Positions 26,693-35,432 of a stretch of DNA of 64,000 bases are shown in pieces. The stretch comes from Micromonospora sp. U21 (GTDB lineage: Bacteria; Actinomycetota; Actinomycetes; Mycobacteriales; Micromonosporaceae): NCBI RefSeq assembly GCF_018070045.1, contig NZ_JAGPYK010000001.1, positions 1-64,000 of the forward strand, read 5' to 3'. Numbering within the stretch: position 1 is the first letter of the stretch; each line of letters begins with the position of its first letter. Made by a program: the position numbers and the translations under genes. The notes under the pieces were generated by a model, which worked only from the letters and a program-made list of their open reading frames with translations, did not search any database and was not told where the DNA came from.

Positions 26693-28074
26693 CCGTAGAA
26701 GGCGTAGATGAGCACGCCGATCACGAACCAGACGGCGAAGCGCAGCCAGGTCTCCGGTGCCAGGTAGGTGATCAGCCAGACCGAGAAGAGCGCGCCGATC
26801 GCCGGCACCACCGGCATACCCGGCAGCCGGAACGTGCGCGGCGCGTCCGGGCGGCGGTAGCGCAGCACGATCACCGCGATGCAGACCACCACGAAGGCGA
26901 GCAGGATGCCGATGTTGGTCAGCTCCGCCGCCTCCCGGATCGGCAGGAAGCCGGCGATCAGCGCGGAGGCGCCCCCGACGATCCAGGTGACCCGGGTGGG
27001 CACCCGGCGGACCGGATGCAGCTTGCCGAACCACGCCGGCAGCAGCCCGTCGCGGCTCATCGAGAACCAGACCCGGGTCACGCCCAGCATGAAGGTGAAC
27101 ATGACGGTCAGGATGCCGATGATGGCGCCGACCGCGATCACGCTGGCCAGTCCGGACAGGCCGACCGACTCGAACGCCGAGGAGAAGCCGCTCTCCGCGT
27201 CGATGTTCCGGTAGTTCTGCATCCCGGTCAGCACCAGGGTCGCCAGCACGTACAGCACCATCGAGATGACCAGCGACCAGATGATCGCCTTCGGCATGTG
27301 CCGGCGGGCGTCCCGGGACTCCTCGGCGGCGGTGCTCATCGCGTCGTAGCCGAAGACGGCGAAGAAGACGGTCGCCGCGCCGGTGAACGCCCCGCTCAAC
27401 CCGAACGGGAAGAACGGCGAGTAGTTGGCCGTCCGGATGTGGAAGAAGCCGACCACGATCACCAACAGCACGACGGCCACCTTCAGCCCGACCACGAACG
27501 TCTCGAACCGGGCGGCCGTCTTGATGCCCTGATTGAGCAGGAACGCGATGAACAGGCAGAGCACCACCGCGAAGAGGTCGACCACGTGCCCGTCCCCGGT
27601 GCCCGGGGCGCCGAGCATCCAGGCCGGCAACTCCGCGCCCAGCTCGCCGATGAGGAAGCCGAAGTAGCCGGAGATCCCGATCGCCACCACCGCGACGATC
27701 GCGGTGTACTCCAGCAACAGGTCCCAGCCGATGAACCAGCCGACCGCCTCGCCGAGCACGGCGTACCCGTAGGTGTAGGCCGACCCGGCCTTGGGGATCA
27801 TGCCGGCGAACTCGGCGTAGGACAGCGCGGCGGCGGCGCTGGCCAGGCCGGCGATCAGGAACGACACCAGCACCGCCGGGCCGGCGGTCTCGTTGGCCAC
27901 CGCGCCCGCCAGCGCGAAGATGCCGGCGCCGATGATCCCGCCCACCCCGATGGCGGTGAGCTGCCACAGCCCGAGCGAGCGGGACAGCCCTTCGGTGCTC
28001 TCGTCCGCGATGTCCTCGACCGGCTTGCGGCGGAACACCCCGCTGCCGCCGGGACTGGCACCCGTGGAGGTCAT
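26596..28074 (-). CDS. APC-family amino-acid permease
   Basis: The ATG at 28074 has AAAGGAGG, so I drop 25 upstream codons. The 492 residues contain about twelve hydrophobic helices and the APC motif GIIGAGIFALAGAVANETAGPA (in two pieces) in the first helix, which binds the amino group of the substrate. The similarity is to the cationic amino-acid/YfnA-like subgroup. The C-terminal tail (Pro/Gly/Ser) overlaps the tail of the convergent membrane protein. It would import amino acids with protons or by exchange. Confidence 0.9.
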   Translation of the reverse strand: MTSTGASPGGSGVFRRKPVEDIADESTEGLSRSLGLWQLTAIGVGGIIGAGIFALAGAVANETAGPAVLVSFLIAGLASAAAALSYAEFAGMIPKAGSAYTYGYAVLGEAVGWFIGWDLLLEYTAIVAVVAIGISGYFGFLIGELGAELPAWMLGAPGTGDGHVVDLFAVVLCLFIAFLLNQGIKTAARFETFVVGLKVAVVLLVIVVGFFHIRTANYSPFFPFGLSGAFTGAATVFFAVFGYDAMSTAAEESRDARRHMPKAIIWSLVISMVLYVLATLVLTGMQNYRNIDAESGFSSAFESVGLSGLASVIAVGAIIGILTVMFTFMLGVTRVWFSMSRDGLLPAWFGKLHPVRRVPTRVTWIVGGASALIAGFLPIREAAELTNIGILLAFVVVCIAVIVLRYRRPDAPRTFRLPGMPVVPAIGALFSVWLITYLAPETWLRFAVWFVIGVLIYAFYGYRRSALAGRRPAGPSGPSGATGPGGDDGSGR

Positions 28075-28170
28075 CGTCGTCCTCCTTTCCGCCGCGCCCC
28101 GCGCGCGGCGCGTGCCGTCACTGTTACCCCCGACAGCGGCGAAGGTCAATCAATTGCTTTCCTGGCCGCC

Positions 28171-28734
28171 TCACTCCACGACCGGCAGCACGACCTCGTT
28201 GCGGCGCAGGAACCACGGCTTCCACGGCGGGTCGAACCGGGCGTACCGGATGGCGCCGGTCGGTTGCAGCCCGGCCGCGGTGACCGACCGGCCGAGCATG
28301 GTGGCCCGCTGGCTGAACGCCTTCTCCGTCCACCGCCCGGAGAAGCGCATCGCCGCCGCGAGCTGCGCCGGGACCTCCCGGATCCGCACCCGGGGGTCCA
28401 CCGGCTCGGGCAGGGTGGCGGCGGTGAAGCTGGCCGGCATGACGAACTGGACCAGGTACGCGTCCGGCTGCTCGCCCTCCTCCTGGACCACCGGCGCGGT
28501 CATCGCGATCTTCTCCGTGCCGGTGGCCTCCTGCATCACCGGCGCGGTCATCCCGATCGGGTGCCGGGCCCGGTTGGCGCCCCCGATGTAGGCGGCCAGC
28601 GGCCGGAACGCCTCCATCGGGGCTCGGGTGAACGACGCCTGGATCTGCATCTCGGCCACCAGGTGGGCCGGGTACCGGCGCAGCTCGAAGCCGGGGTGTC
28701 GGGACACCACCCGGTACGGCTGCTGCTCGGTCAT
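28171..28734 (-). CDS. SOUL family heme-binding protein
   Basis: The 187 residues match the SOUL/HBP22 family: YRVVSRHPGFELRRYPAHLVAE at the N-terminus (in pieces), a central PIGMTAPVMQE motif repeated as IAMTAPVVQEE (about 64-92) and a C-terminal YARFDPPWKPWFLRRNEV segment. Members bind heme or related tetrapyrroles. In bacteria the physiological role is not settled. Cytoplasmic; no signal peptide. A palindrome lies just upstream of the start. Confidence 0.92.
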   Translation of the reverse strand: MTEQQPYRVVSRHPGFELRRYPAHLVAEMQIQASFTRAPMEAFRPLAAYIGGANRARHPIGMTAPVMQEATGTEKIAMTAPVVQEEGEQPDAYLVQFVMPASFTAATLPEPVDPRVRIREVPAQLAAAMRFSGRWTEKAFSQRATMLGRSVTAAGLQPTGAIRYARFDPPWKPWFLRRNEVVLPVVE

Positions 28735-28741
28735 CGCGCGC

Positions 28742-28759
28742 TCCCAGGATCTCCTGGGA
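28742..28759. promoter_or_regulatory. Perfect palindrome TCCCAGGA-TC-TCCTGGGA
   Basis: It lies 8-25 bases upstream of the SOUL gene start and 7 bases beyond the stop of the gene before it on the same strand. It could be an operator for the SOUL gene or a short terminator hairpin for the upstream operon. Confidence 0.4.
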
Positions 28760-28765
28760 CAGACG

Positions 28766-29515
28766 CTACCGCCCGTCCGGCCCCCGCTCGGCCGAAGTCG
28801 GCTCCTGCGCCCCGGGGGTGACCGCCCGCCCGGTCAGCCGCCAGTACTGCCGCTTGCCGTCGTCGCGCAGCACCACCCCGATCCGGCCCAGCTCCCGGCG
28901 CAGCTCCCGGGCGTCGTCGCGCCGGTCCCGCTGGATCGCCCGCTCGCGGGCCCGCAGCAGGGCGTCCGCCCCGGCGGGCAGCCCGGGCAGGTCAGGCACC
29001 CAGAGCCGGTACGCCGACCGGTTCGGGTCGCCGTCCGCCCACCCCCAGCCGTGCGTGCGGAACGCCGCCGCCAGCCGGGTGCCCGGCAGGTCCGTCGACT
29101 CCCGGACCAGCTCCGCGCCGTCGGCGTCGAGCAGCACCAGGTCTCCGCTGTCGACGAAGACCACCCGGGTCTCGGCCCGCGTGACGTGCCGGTCCTCGCC
29201 GGCGCGGCGCAGCCGGACCTGCGCCGCGTCGACGGTGACAGCCAACCGTTCGGCGGTGCCGACCCCGGCGAGGACCAGACCGGCCAGCGCGCCCACCGCT
29301 GCCGTGCCGGCGATCGCCTGGTGCTCGGGCAGCCGGTCCAGCAGGTTGAACAGCCACTGCACGGGCGCCCAGGGCAGCCCGGCGACCCAACCCGCCACCA
29401 GTGCCAGCAGGCCGCCGGCGCCCGCACCGAGCAGCGGGCAGCCGGCCCAGAGCACGACCAGCTCGACCGGCCCGCCGGTGACGGCGGTACGCGGGCCGTA
29501 GCCGTCGCCGGCCAT
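28766..29515 (-). CDS. YqeB-like membrane protein
   Basis: The 249 residues have two hydrophobic helices near the N-terminus (about 18-44 and 65-90), then a domain with a PH-like feel (LAVTVDAAQVRLRR..., about 90-165) and a charged helical C-terminus containing RDDARELRRELGRIGVVLRDDGKRQYWR (in pieces). This agrees with the Bacillus YqeB type of uncharacterised membrane proteins. It starts 2 bases after the ABC permease gene ends, so it is part of that operon. Role unknown. Confidence 0.65.
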   Translation of the reverse strand: MAGDGYGPRTAVTGGPVELVVLWAGCPLLGAGAGGLLALVAGWVAGLPWAPVQWLFNLLDRLPEHQAIAGTAAVGALAGLVLAGVGTAERLAVTVDAAQVRLRRAGEDRHVTRAETRVVFVDSGDLVLLDADGAELVRESTDLPGTRLAAAFRTHGWGWADGDPNRSAYRLWVPDLPGLPAGADALLRARERAIQRDRRDDARELRRELGRIGVVLRDDGKRQYWRLTGRAVTPGAQEPTSAERGPDGR

Positions 29516-29517
29516 GC

Positions 29518-30315
29518 TCAGGACACCTCGCGGCGCAGCGTCCGGACCAGGCCGGCGGCCAGCGGCAGGACCATCCAGACCAGCAGGGACACCGCCATCC
29601 GCCCCCACTGCTCGCCGGTGACGGCGTCGCTGCTGAACAGCGGTTCCATGGTCTTGCTGGTGTCCAGCCATTCGGACGGGCCGCGCAGCGGCCGGACCAC
29701 CTCGCCGAGCACCCCCCAGAGGGTGGGCAGCAGCAGGTAGCCGACGATCGCCAGCGGCGGGTTGAGCAGCAGCAGACCGAAGGCGGCACCCATCAGCACG
29801 CCCGTGACCTGGAGGATCACCGCGTTCAGGATCAGCGACGCGTCGATCTGCCAGGTGCCCGCGCCGCCGGTGGCGGACGCCACCAGCGTCCCGGCGGCGG
29901 CGACGGCCAGGCTGGCCAGCACCGAGGCGAGCGAGGTGAGCACCACGGCGATCAGCTTCGCGACCACGACCCGCTCCCGGCGGGGCACCAGGGCGTACGT
30001 GGTGAGGGCGGTCCGCTGTGACCACTCGCTGGTGATCGACAGGATGCCGAGCACCGGCAGCAGCACCCCGATCGGCAGCAGCGACGGGGTGAAGAAGTTG
30101 ACGAAGGTCTGCTCGGCGTCCCTGGCGTAGATCAATTGCAGGGTGACGATCACGGCGGTGATCAGGCCGATGGTGATCAGCAGCCAGCGGCCGGCCCGGG
30201 TGTCGACGAGCTTGCGCAGCTCCACGGCGGTGAGTCGGAGCAGCGATGGGCGGCGTACCGGCGCGTGTTGCCGGGGTGCGACGGCGCCGGCGGCGGGCGC
30301 GGTGGTGGTGGTCAT
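29518..30315 (-). CDS. ABC-2 type transporter permease
   Basis: The 265 residues start with a Thr/Ala-rich cytoplasmic stretch and RLTAVELRKLVDTRAGRWLL, typical of ABC-2 permeases encoded next to simple ATPases. Six hydrophobic segments follow. The start overlaps the ATPase stop by four bases. Together they form an exporter of the NatA/NatB or bacitracin-efflux kind. The divergent two-component system next door is the likely regulator. Confidence 0.88.
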   Translation of the reverse strand: MTTTTAPAAGAVAPRQHAPVRRPSLLRLTAVELRKLVDTRAGRWLLITIGLITAVIVTLQLIYARDAEQTFVNFFTPSLLPIGVLLPVLGILSITSEWSQRTALTTYALVPRRERVVVAKLIAVVLTSLASVLASLAVAAAGTLVASATGGAGTWQIDASLILNAVILQVTGVLMGAAFGLLLLNPPLAIVGYLLLPTLWGVLGEVVRPLRGPSEWLDTSKTMEPLFSSDAVTGEQWGRMAVSLLVWMVLPLAAGLVRTLRREVS

Positions 30316-31208
30316 CGGACGGCCTCCTTGGTGGATTCGCCAGCGGTCAGGGTGAGGAAGAGCTGTTCCAGGCCACCGCCGTCGGCGGGGCGCAGCTCGG
30401 CGAGCGCGACGCCGGCATCGGCCGCGGCCTGGCCGACCGCCTCGGCGTCGGCCTGCACCAGCAGGCCGTCGGGGCTGTCGGCGGCGGTCAGGCCGGCCGC
30501 GTCCAGCGCCCGGCGCAGCGCCGCGCCGTCGCGGGCCCGGACCAGCGTGCCGCCGCCGGCGAGCAGCTCGTCCTTGTTGCCCTGGGCCACGATCCGGCCG
30601 CCCCCGATCACCACCAGCCGGTCCGCGACCGCCTCCACCTCGCGCAGCAGGTGGGAGGAGAGCAGCACGGTGCCGCCCCGGTCGGCGAAGTCGCGCAGCA
30701 GGCCGCGCATCCAGAAGATCCCTTCCGGGTCCAGGCCGTTCGCCGGCTCGTCGAGGATCAGCACCCGGGGGTCGCCCAGCAGCGCCTGTGCCAGGCCGAG
30801 CCGCTGGCGCATGCCCAACGAGTACGCCCGTACCCGCCGCTTGGCGGCCACCGCGTTCAGCCCGACCAGGTCGAGCTTCGCGGCGACCTCCCGCCGGTCC
30901 AACCCCATGGTGTACGCGGACAGTGTCAGCGCCTCGCGGCCCGTGCGCCCGGCGTGCTGGGCGGAGGCGTCCAGCAGCACCCCGACCTCCCGCCCAGGGT
31001 TGGGCAGCTCCCGGTACGCGTGCCCCGATACGGTGGCGCGGCCGGCGGTCGGCGCGGTGAGCCCGCAGATCATCCGCATGGTGGTGGACTTGCCGGCGCC
31101 GTTCGGGCCGAGGAAGCCGGTGACGGTGCCCGGCTCGCACTGGAACGACACGTCGTCCACCGCCGGGTGTGGCCCGTATCGTTTGGTGAGGTTCTGCACG
31201 GTGATCAT
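30312..31208 (-). CDS. ABC transporter ATP-binding protein (NatA/BcrA-like)
   Basis: From the ATG at 31208 the 298 residues have Walker A GPNGAGKST (near 34), a YSLGMRQRL signature, Walker B VLILDEPANGLDPEG and a C-terminal extension of about 80 residues. The signature S-L-G-M-R-Q-R is normal for this family. It is the first gene of an operon with the permease and the YqeB-like protein. Divergent from the kinase gene at 31341, with 132 bases of shared promoter. Confidence 0.92.
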   Translation of the reverse strand: MITVQNLTKRYGPHPAVDDVSFQCEPGTVTGFLGPNGAGKSTTMRMICGLTAPTAGRATVSGHAYRELPNPGREVGVLLDASAQHAGRTGREALTLSAYTMGLDRREVAAKLDLVGLNAVAAKRRVRAYSLGMRQRLGLAQALLGDPRVLILDEPANGLDPEGIFWMRGLLRDFADRGGTVLLSSHLLREVEAVADRLVVIGGGRIVAQGNKDELLAGGGTLVRARDGAALRRALDAAGLTAADSPDGLLVQADAEAVGQAAADAGVALAELRPADGGGLEQLFLTLTAGESTKEAVR

Positions 31209-31340
31209 GTCGTCGAGCGTGCCCGCGCCGCCCGGCCATCCGCTGCGGCCACCGGTCGGCGCCGCACCGACCTTGGTCGACGCGAGGGTCTCGACTTTGG
31301 TAGCTGGTCGCGGCGGCGATCGGCTGCCTAGCATGGCGTC

Positions 31341-32594
31341 GTGACCAGCCTCGCCGTGCCGGAACACCCCTGGCTGCTGCCCGGGGCGCTGGCCGACGCG
31401 GCCAACCCGGACGCGGCGACCCGGCGGCCTCGCCGCACCACCCGGGACTGGGCGGTCGACACCCTGGCCTTCCTGTTCTCCCTGCTCTGGGTGCTGTTCG
31501 TCACCGCGGATGCCCTGTCGCCCGACCCGGCCGTCACGCCCCCGCTGCCGCACGACTGGATGATCGGCGCGGACGCGCTGCTCGGGCTGGCCTGCTGCGG
31601 GCTGCTCTGGCTGCGCCGGCGGTGGCCGCTCGGGCTGTTGGTGGCCACGACACCGCTGACGCTGTTCTCGATGGCCTCGGCCATCCCGTTGGTGATCCTC
31701 TACTTCACCGTGGTGGTGCACCGGCGCACCGCCGTCGCGGTGGCGATGACCGGCGTCGGTCTGGTGACCAACATGGTCTTCAGTTGGCTGCGCCCGGACC
31801 CGGGCATGCCGTACTGGGCCACCGCGACGTGGGGCGTGGTGATCAGCTTCGCCGTGCTGGCCTGGGGGATGTTCGTACGGGCCCGGCGGCAGTTGATCGT
31901 GTCGCTGCGTGATCGGGCCGAGCGGGCCGAGGCGGAGCAGCAGCTGCGGGTCGCCCAGGCCCGCCACCTCGAGCGCACCCGGATCGCCCGGGAGATGCAC
32001 GACGTGCTGGCCCACCGGATCTCGCTGCTCAGCCTGCACGCGGGCGCGCTGGAGTTCCGCCCGGACGCGCCCGCGGACGAGGTGGCCCGGGCGGCCGGGG
32101 TGATCCGGGGCAGCGCACATGCCGCTCTCCAGGACCTGCGCGAGGTGATCGGTGTGCTCCGGGCGGAGGGCGACGGCGACGCCCCGGAGCCCCCGCAGCC
32201 CACCCTCGCCGACCTGCCCGCCCTGATCGCCGAGTCACGGGCGGCCGGGGTACGGGTGAACGTCACCGACAGCGTCGTCGCAGCGGGGGACGTGCCGGCG
32301 GCGCTGGGGCGGGCCGCGTACCGGATCGTGCAGGAGGGGCTGACCAACGCCCGCAAGCACGCCGCCGGCGCAGCCGTCACCGTGGAACTCGCCGGCGGGC
32401 CCGGCACCGGATTGACCGTGGCGATCAGCAACCGGTGGCCGGTGGGCACCCCGACCGGGGGTGAGCTACCGGGCGCCGGCACCGGCCTGGTCGGCATCAC
32501 CGAGCGGGTCACCCTCGCCGGCGGGCGGTTGGCGTACGGCCGGGACGACGCGGGCGACTTCCGGTTGGCCGCCTGGCTGCCGTGGCCGGCGTGA
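31341..32594 (+). CDS. Sensor histidine kinase (NarX/DesK type)
   Basis: The GTG at 31341 starts a 417-residue kinase with four to five membrane helices (about 45-185), a coiled linker rich in Arg/Glu, HisKA_3 motif IAREMHDVLAHRISLL (phospho-acceptor His near 220) and a HATPase domain ending in GTGLVGITERV. It is coupled to the response regulator that follows and divergent from an ABC exporter operon, the usual arrangement for drug-sensing modules. Confidence 0.92.
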   Translation: MTSLAVPEHPWLLPGALADAANPDAATRRPRRTTRDWAVDTLAFLFSLLWVLFVTADALSPDPAVTPPLPHDWMIGADALLGLACCGLLWLRRRWPLGLLVATTPLTLFSMASAIPLVILYFTVVVHRRTAVAVAMTGVGLVTNMVFSWLRPDPGMPYWATATWGVVISFAVLAWGMFVRARRQLIVSLRDRAERAEAEQQLRVAQARHLERTRIAREMHDVLAHRISLLSLHAGALEFRPDAPADEVARAAGVIRGSAHAALQDLREVIGVLRAEGDGDAPEPPQPTLADLPALIAESRAAGVRVNVTDSVVAAGDVPAALGRAAYRIVQEGLTNARKHAAGAAVTVELAGGPGTGLTVAISNRWPVGTPTGGELPGAGTGLVGITERVTLAGGRLAYGRDDAGDFRLAAWLPWPA

Positions 32595-33301
32595 CCGGGA
32601 TCCCCGGCGAGACCGGGGCCGGTGCGGGTGTCACCCCGGTCCGGGTGCTGATCGTGGACGACGACGCCCTGGTCCGGGCCGGGCTCTCGATGATCCTCGG
32701 CGGCCTGCCGGACCTGATCGTCGTCGGTGAGGCGGCCGACGGCGGCGAGGTGCCGGCCGCGGTCGCCGCGTACGCCCCGGACGTGGTGCTGATGGACATC
32801 CGGATGCCGCGGGTGGACGGGCTGACCGCCACCGAGACGCTGCGCGCCCAGCCGCACCCGCCGGAGGTGCTGGTGCTGACCACCTTCGACGCCGACGAGC
32901 AGGTGCTGCGGGCGCTGCGCGCCGGAGCGGCCGGATTCCTGCTCAAGGACACCCCACCGGTGGACATCGTCCGCGCGGTGCGCCGGGTGGCGGCCGGCGA
33001 GGCGACGCTCTCCCCGACGGTGACCCGGACGCTGATCGCCCACGTGACCGCCGCCGCCCCGGGGCCGGCCGGCCCCGACCCGCGCCGGGAGCGGGCACTG
33101 CGGCTGCTCACCGGGCTCAGCGAGCGGGAGCGGCAGGTGGCGGTCGCGCTGGGCCGGGGCTGCACCAACGCGGAGATCGCGGGGGAGTTGTTCATGAGCG
33201 TGGCGACGGTGAAGGCGTACGTCTCCCGGCTGCTGACCCGGCTCGACCTCAACAACCGGGTCCAGGTGGCCCTGCTGGTGCACGACGCCGGCCTGGTCTG
33301 A
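32591..33301 (+). CDS. NarL/LuxR-type response regulator
   Basis: I place the start at the GTG at 32591, which overlaps the kinase stop as GTGA; a GTG at 32582 is also in frame. The 236 residues have a receiver domain (VLIVDDDALVRAGLS; phospho-acceptor Asp in VVLMDIRMPRVDG) and a C-terminal LuxR HTH (CTNAEIAGELFMSVATVKAYV, in two pieces). It forms a pair with the preceding kinase and probably controls the divergent ABC genes. Confidence 0.93.
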   Translation: MTGIPGETGAGAGVTPVRVLIVDDDALVRAGLSMILGGLPDLIVVGEAADGGEVPAAVAAYAPDVVLMDIRMPRVDGLTATETLRAQPHPPEVLVLTTFDADEQVLRALRAGAAGFLLKDTPPVDIVRAVRRVAAGEATLSPTVTRTLIAHVTAAAPGPAGPDPRRERALRLLTGLSERERQVAVALGRGCTNAEIAGELFMSVATVKAYVSRLLTRLDLNNRVQVALLVHDAGLV

Positions 33302-33305
33302 CGTT

Positions 33306-33323
33306 ACACTCATTGTTGAGTGT
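33306..33323. promoter_or_regulatory. Perfect inverted repeat ACACTCA-TTGT-TGAGTGT
   Basis: Two perfect 7-base arms with a 4-base spacer lie in the 52-bp gap before the ATPase gene at 33354, in a locally AT-rich patch. Such a compact dyad at a start region suggests an operator or a structured leader; a terminator for the upstream regulator gene is less likely because the stem is AT-rich. Confidence 0.45.
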
Positions 33324-33353
33324 TCCAGCGTTGGAAGTATCAGGGGTGACGGC

Positions 33354-34778
33354 ATGGACGGCTTTGTGGGGCGAGATCATGAGCTTTCTCTGCTGAACGG
33401 CATGCTCTCCCGGGTGGAACGCGGTGGTCGGGCTGGTCGGCCGGGTCGCGCCCTCCTGATGCGCGGTCGCCGACGCGTGGGCAAGTCCCGACTGGTGGAG
33501 GAGTTCGTCGAGCTGGCAGACGTGCCGCACCTCTTCTTCACCGCCTCGGCGCAGCCGACCGTCGCCGCCGATCTCGCGCTGTTCGTGGAGGCTGCGGCCA
33601 CCTCGACGCTGCCGGGCGCCCAGATGCTGCGCGAGCAGCAACCACGGACCTGGGACGCGGCCCTCACCCTGTTGGCCGCCGCGCTGCCGACCGACCGGCC
33701 CAGCGTCGTCGTCCTGGACGAGATGCCGTACCTCATCGCGAGCGACCCGGGCTTCGAGGGAACGCTGCAGAAGGTGTTCGATCGCGAGCTGTCCCGGCGG
33801 CCGGTCCTGCTGGTCTGCGTCGGATCGGACCTGGCGATGATGGAGGCGTTGAACGACTACGGCCGGCCGTTTCACCAACGAGCCACGGAGATGGTCATCC
33901 CGCCGCTGAGCCCGGCCGACGTCCGCGACATGCTCGACCTTCCCGCCGCCGACGCGTTCGACGCCTACCTGGTGTCGGGCGGTCTCCCGTTGATCCTCGA
34001 CGAGTGGCCGCGTGGCGCACCGGTTAACGAGTATCTGACCGGCGCGGTACGGGATCCGACCTCAGCCCTGCTGGTCAGCGGCGAGCGCGCGCTGGCGGCC
34101 GAGTTCCCGCCCCAGTCGCAGGCGGGACTGGTGCTGCGGGCCATCGGATCCGGCGAGCGAACCTTCTCGCTGATCTCCCGGGCGGCCGGAGATCTTCCAC
34201 AGGCATCGCTGACTCGGGCGCTGCGCCTGCTGACCCAGAAGCGCACGGTGGAGGTCAGCGTTCCTTTGTCGACGAAGCCGTCCCGGGAGACCCGGTACGC
34301 GGTGGCCGATCCGTACCTGCGCTTCTGGCTGTCGTTCCTGGGGCCTCATCTCTCCGAGATCGAGCGAGGCCGGGGTGACCTGACCTTCAACCGGATCGTC
34401 ACGTCGTGGGCATCCTGGCGGGGGCGGGTGATCGAGCCGGTCGTCCGGGAGGCGCTGCGCCGGCTACCCGGCGACCTTCTGCCGGCGGAGGCGGCGGTGA
34501 TCGGTGGCTACTGGACCAGGACCAACGACCCGGAGATCGACGTGGTCGGCGCCGATCGTGGGCCCGTGGCCAGTCGTATCCGCTTCGTCGGCTCCATCAA
34601 ATGGCAGGAGAAGCGGCCCTTCGACGCGCACGACCTTGGCCGACTGCTCCTGCACCGGTCCCGGTTGCCCGGCGCCGACGAGACGGTGCCGGCCCTGGCC
34701 GTGTCGCGTAGCGGCGCCGCCGTCGAGGGGATACCCGTGTTGTCCCCGGAGGATCTGCTTACCGCGTACGGATTTTGA
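33354..34778 (+). CDS. Archaeal-type AAA ATPase with DUF234 C-terminal domain
   Basis: The 474 residues begin with FVGRDHELSLLN and Walker A RGRRRVGKSRL (K44), then Walker B SVVVLDEMPYL near 120, the typical order in the archaeal ATPase family (SSO1545-like). The last 150 residues (RYAVADPYLRFWLSF, then EPVVREALRRL and EIDVVGAD) form the DUF234 domain, a restriction-endonuclease-like fold with an E-x-D-V-V pattern and a downstream IKWQEKRPF that could supply a catalytic Lys. These proteins are widely found in bacteria and archaea, but their role is not known. It is not part of the preceding two-component operon. Confidence 0.85.
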   Translation: MDGFVGRDHELSLLNGMLSRVERGGRAGRPGRALLMRGRRRVGKSRLVEEFVELADVPHLFFTASAQPTVAADLALFVEAAATSTLPGAQMLREQQPRTWDAALTLLAAALPTDRPSVVVLDEMPYLIASDPGFEGTLQKVFDRELSRRPVLLVCVGSDLAMMEALNDYGRPFHQRATEMVIPPLSPADVRDMLDLPAADAFDAYLVSGGLPLILDEWPRGAPVNEYLTGAVRDPTSALLVSGERALAAEFPPQSQAGLVLRAIGSGERTFSLISRAAGDLPQASLTRALRLLTQKRTVEVSVPLSTKPSRETRYAVADPYLRFWLSFLGPHLSEIERGRGDLTFNRIVTSWASWRGRVIEPVVREALRRLPGDLLPAEAAVIGGYWTRTNDPEIDVVGADRGPVASRIRFVGSIKWQEKRPFDAHDLGRLLLHRSRLPGADETVPALAVSRSGAAVEGIPVLSPEDLLTAYGF

Positions 34779-34866
34779 ACTTTCGTCCGGTGTCGGCCGT
34801 ACCACTGCCCGAGGATGTCGGTGCGGCTGGTCCGCCGTATCGCTGCCGAGCTGCGGGAGGCCTGCC

Positions 34867-35334
34867 GTGCGTGTTGGTGAGCAGTCGACGGATCCCATCG
34901 ATCAGGTACTGGGTGAGGTGCCGGTGCCGGCACCGCTGACACCCGAGGACGTCCGGCTCGCGGTCCGGGCGGTGGTCGTGCACACCGCTGAGGAGTGGCC
35001 CACCGGGCCGCTGTGCCGCAACGACGGTGCCTCCTACCCCTGCCGTCTGCACCGCTGGGGGCGGCGGGTACTCGAGACACACGGGCTCAACGAGCGACAG
35101 ATCGAGGCGTTGATCCGGCACGGCAACCCCTTCGTGCACGTGCCCTTCCCGTTCACCGCGACCGGGCCGTCCTCCGCCCGTCCCGCCGGCTACTCGGCCC
35201 AGACCGCGCGCACCAACGGGCTGACGGTGCGACACCCGGCCGCGCGGGTCGTCCCACCCGGGGTACGGCCCACCGCTCCCGGCCGGCCGGTGACTCCCCC
35301 CGTCACCGCGCCGCGCTGGCCCCGGGCGAGCTGA
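34867..35334 (+). CDS. Small CRND/CRLHRWG protein, paralogue 1
   Basis: The GTG at 34867 has GGGAGG six bases upstream, giving 155 residues. The core (about 18-95) has two linked Cys motifs, LCRNDGASYPCRLHRWG, where Cys and His could bind a metal, followed by an amphipathic helix (NERQIEALIRHG). The same core recurs at 42110-42439 with the order RAVVVH-x-W-x-CRND-x-PCRLHRWG-x-VL-L-x-RG-x-P conserved. The C-terminal 55 residues are Pro/Arg/Thr-rich and unique to this copy. No known domain is recognised; cytoplasmic. Confidence 0.7.
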   Translation: MRVGEQSTDPIDQVLGEVPVPAPLTPEDVRLAVRAVVVHTAEEWPTGPLCRNDGASYPCRLHRWGRRVLETHGLNERQIEALIRHGNPFVHVPFPFTATGPSSARPAGYSAQTARTNGLTVRHPAARVVPPGVRPTAPGRPVTPPVTAPRWPRAS

Positions 35335-35368
35335 GCGCGCCACCCCCCGCCAGCCCGTCCCGGGGCGA

Positions 35369-35421
35369 CACGACGCCGGCCCGACGCGGAGGTTCCCCAC
35401 CCGCGCCGGGCCGGCGTCGTG
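35369..35421. terminator. Strong hairpin between convergent genes
   Basis: A perfect 15-bp stem CACGACGCCGGCCCG (35369-35383 with 35407-35421) with a 23-base loop lies between the small protein and the M15 peptidase. Confidence 0.75.
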
Positions 35422-35432
35422 CTGTCCGAGCC

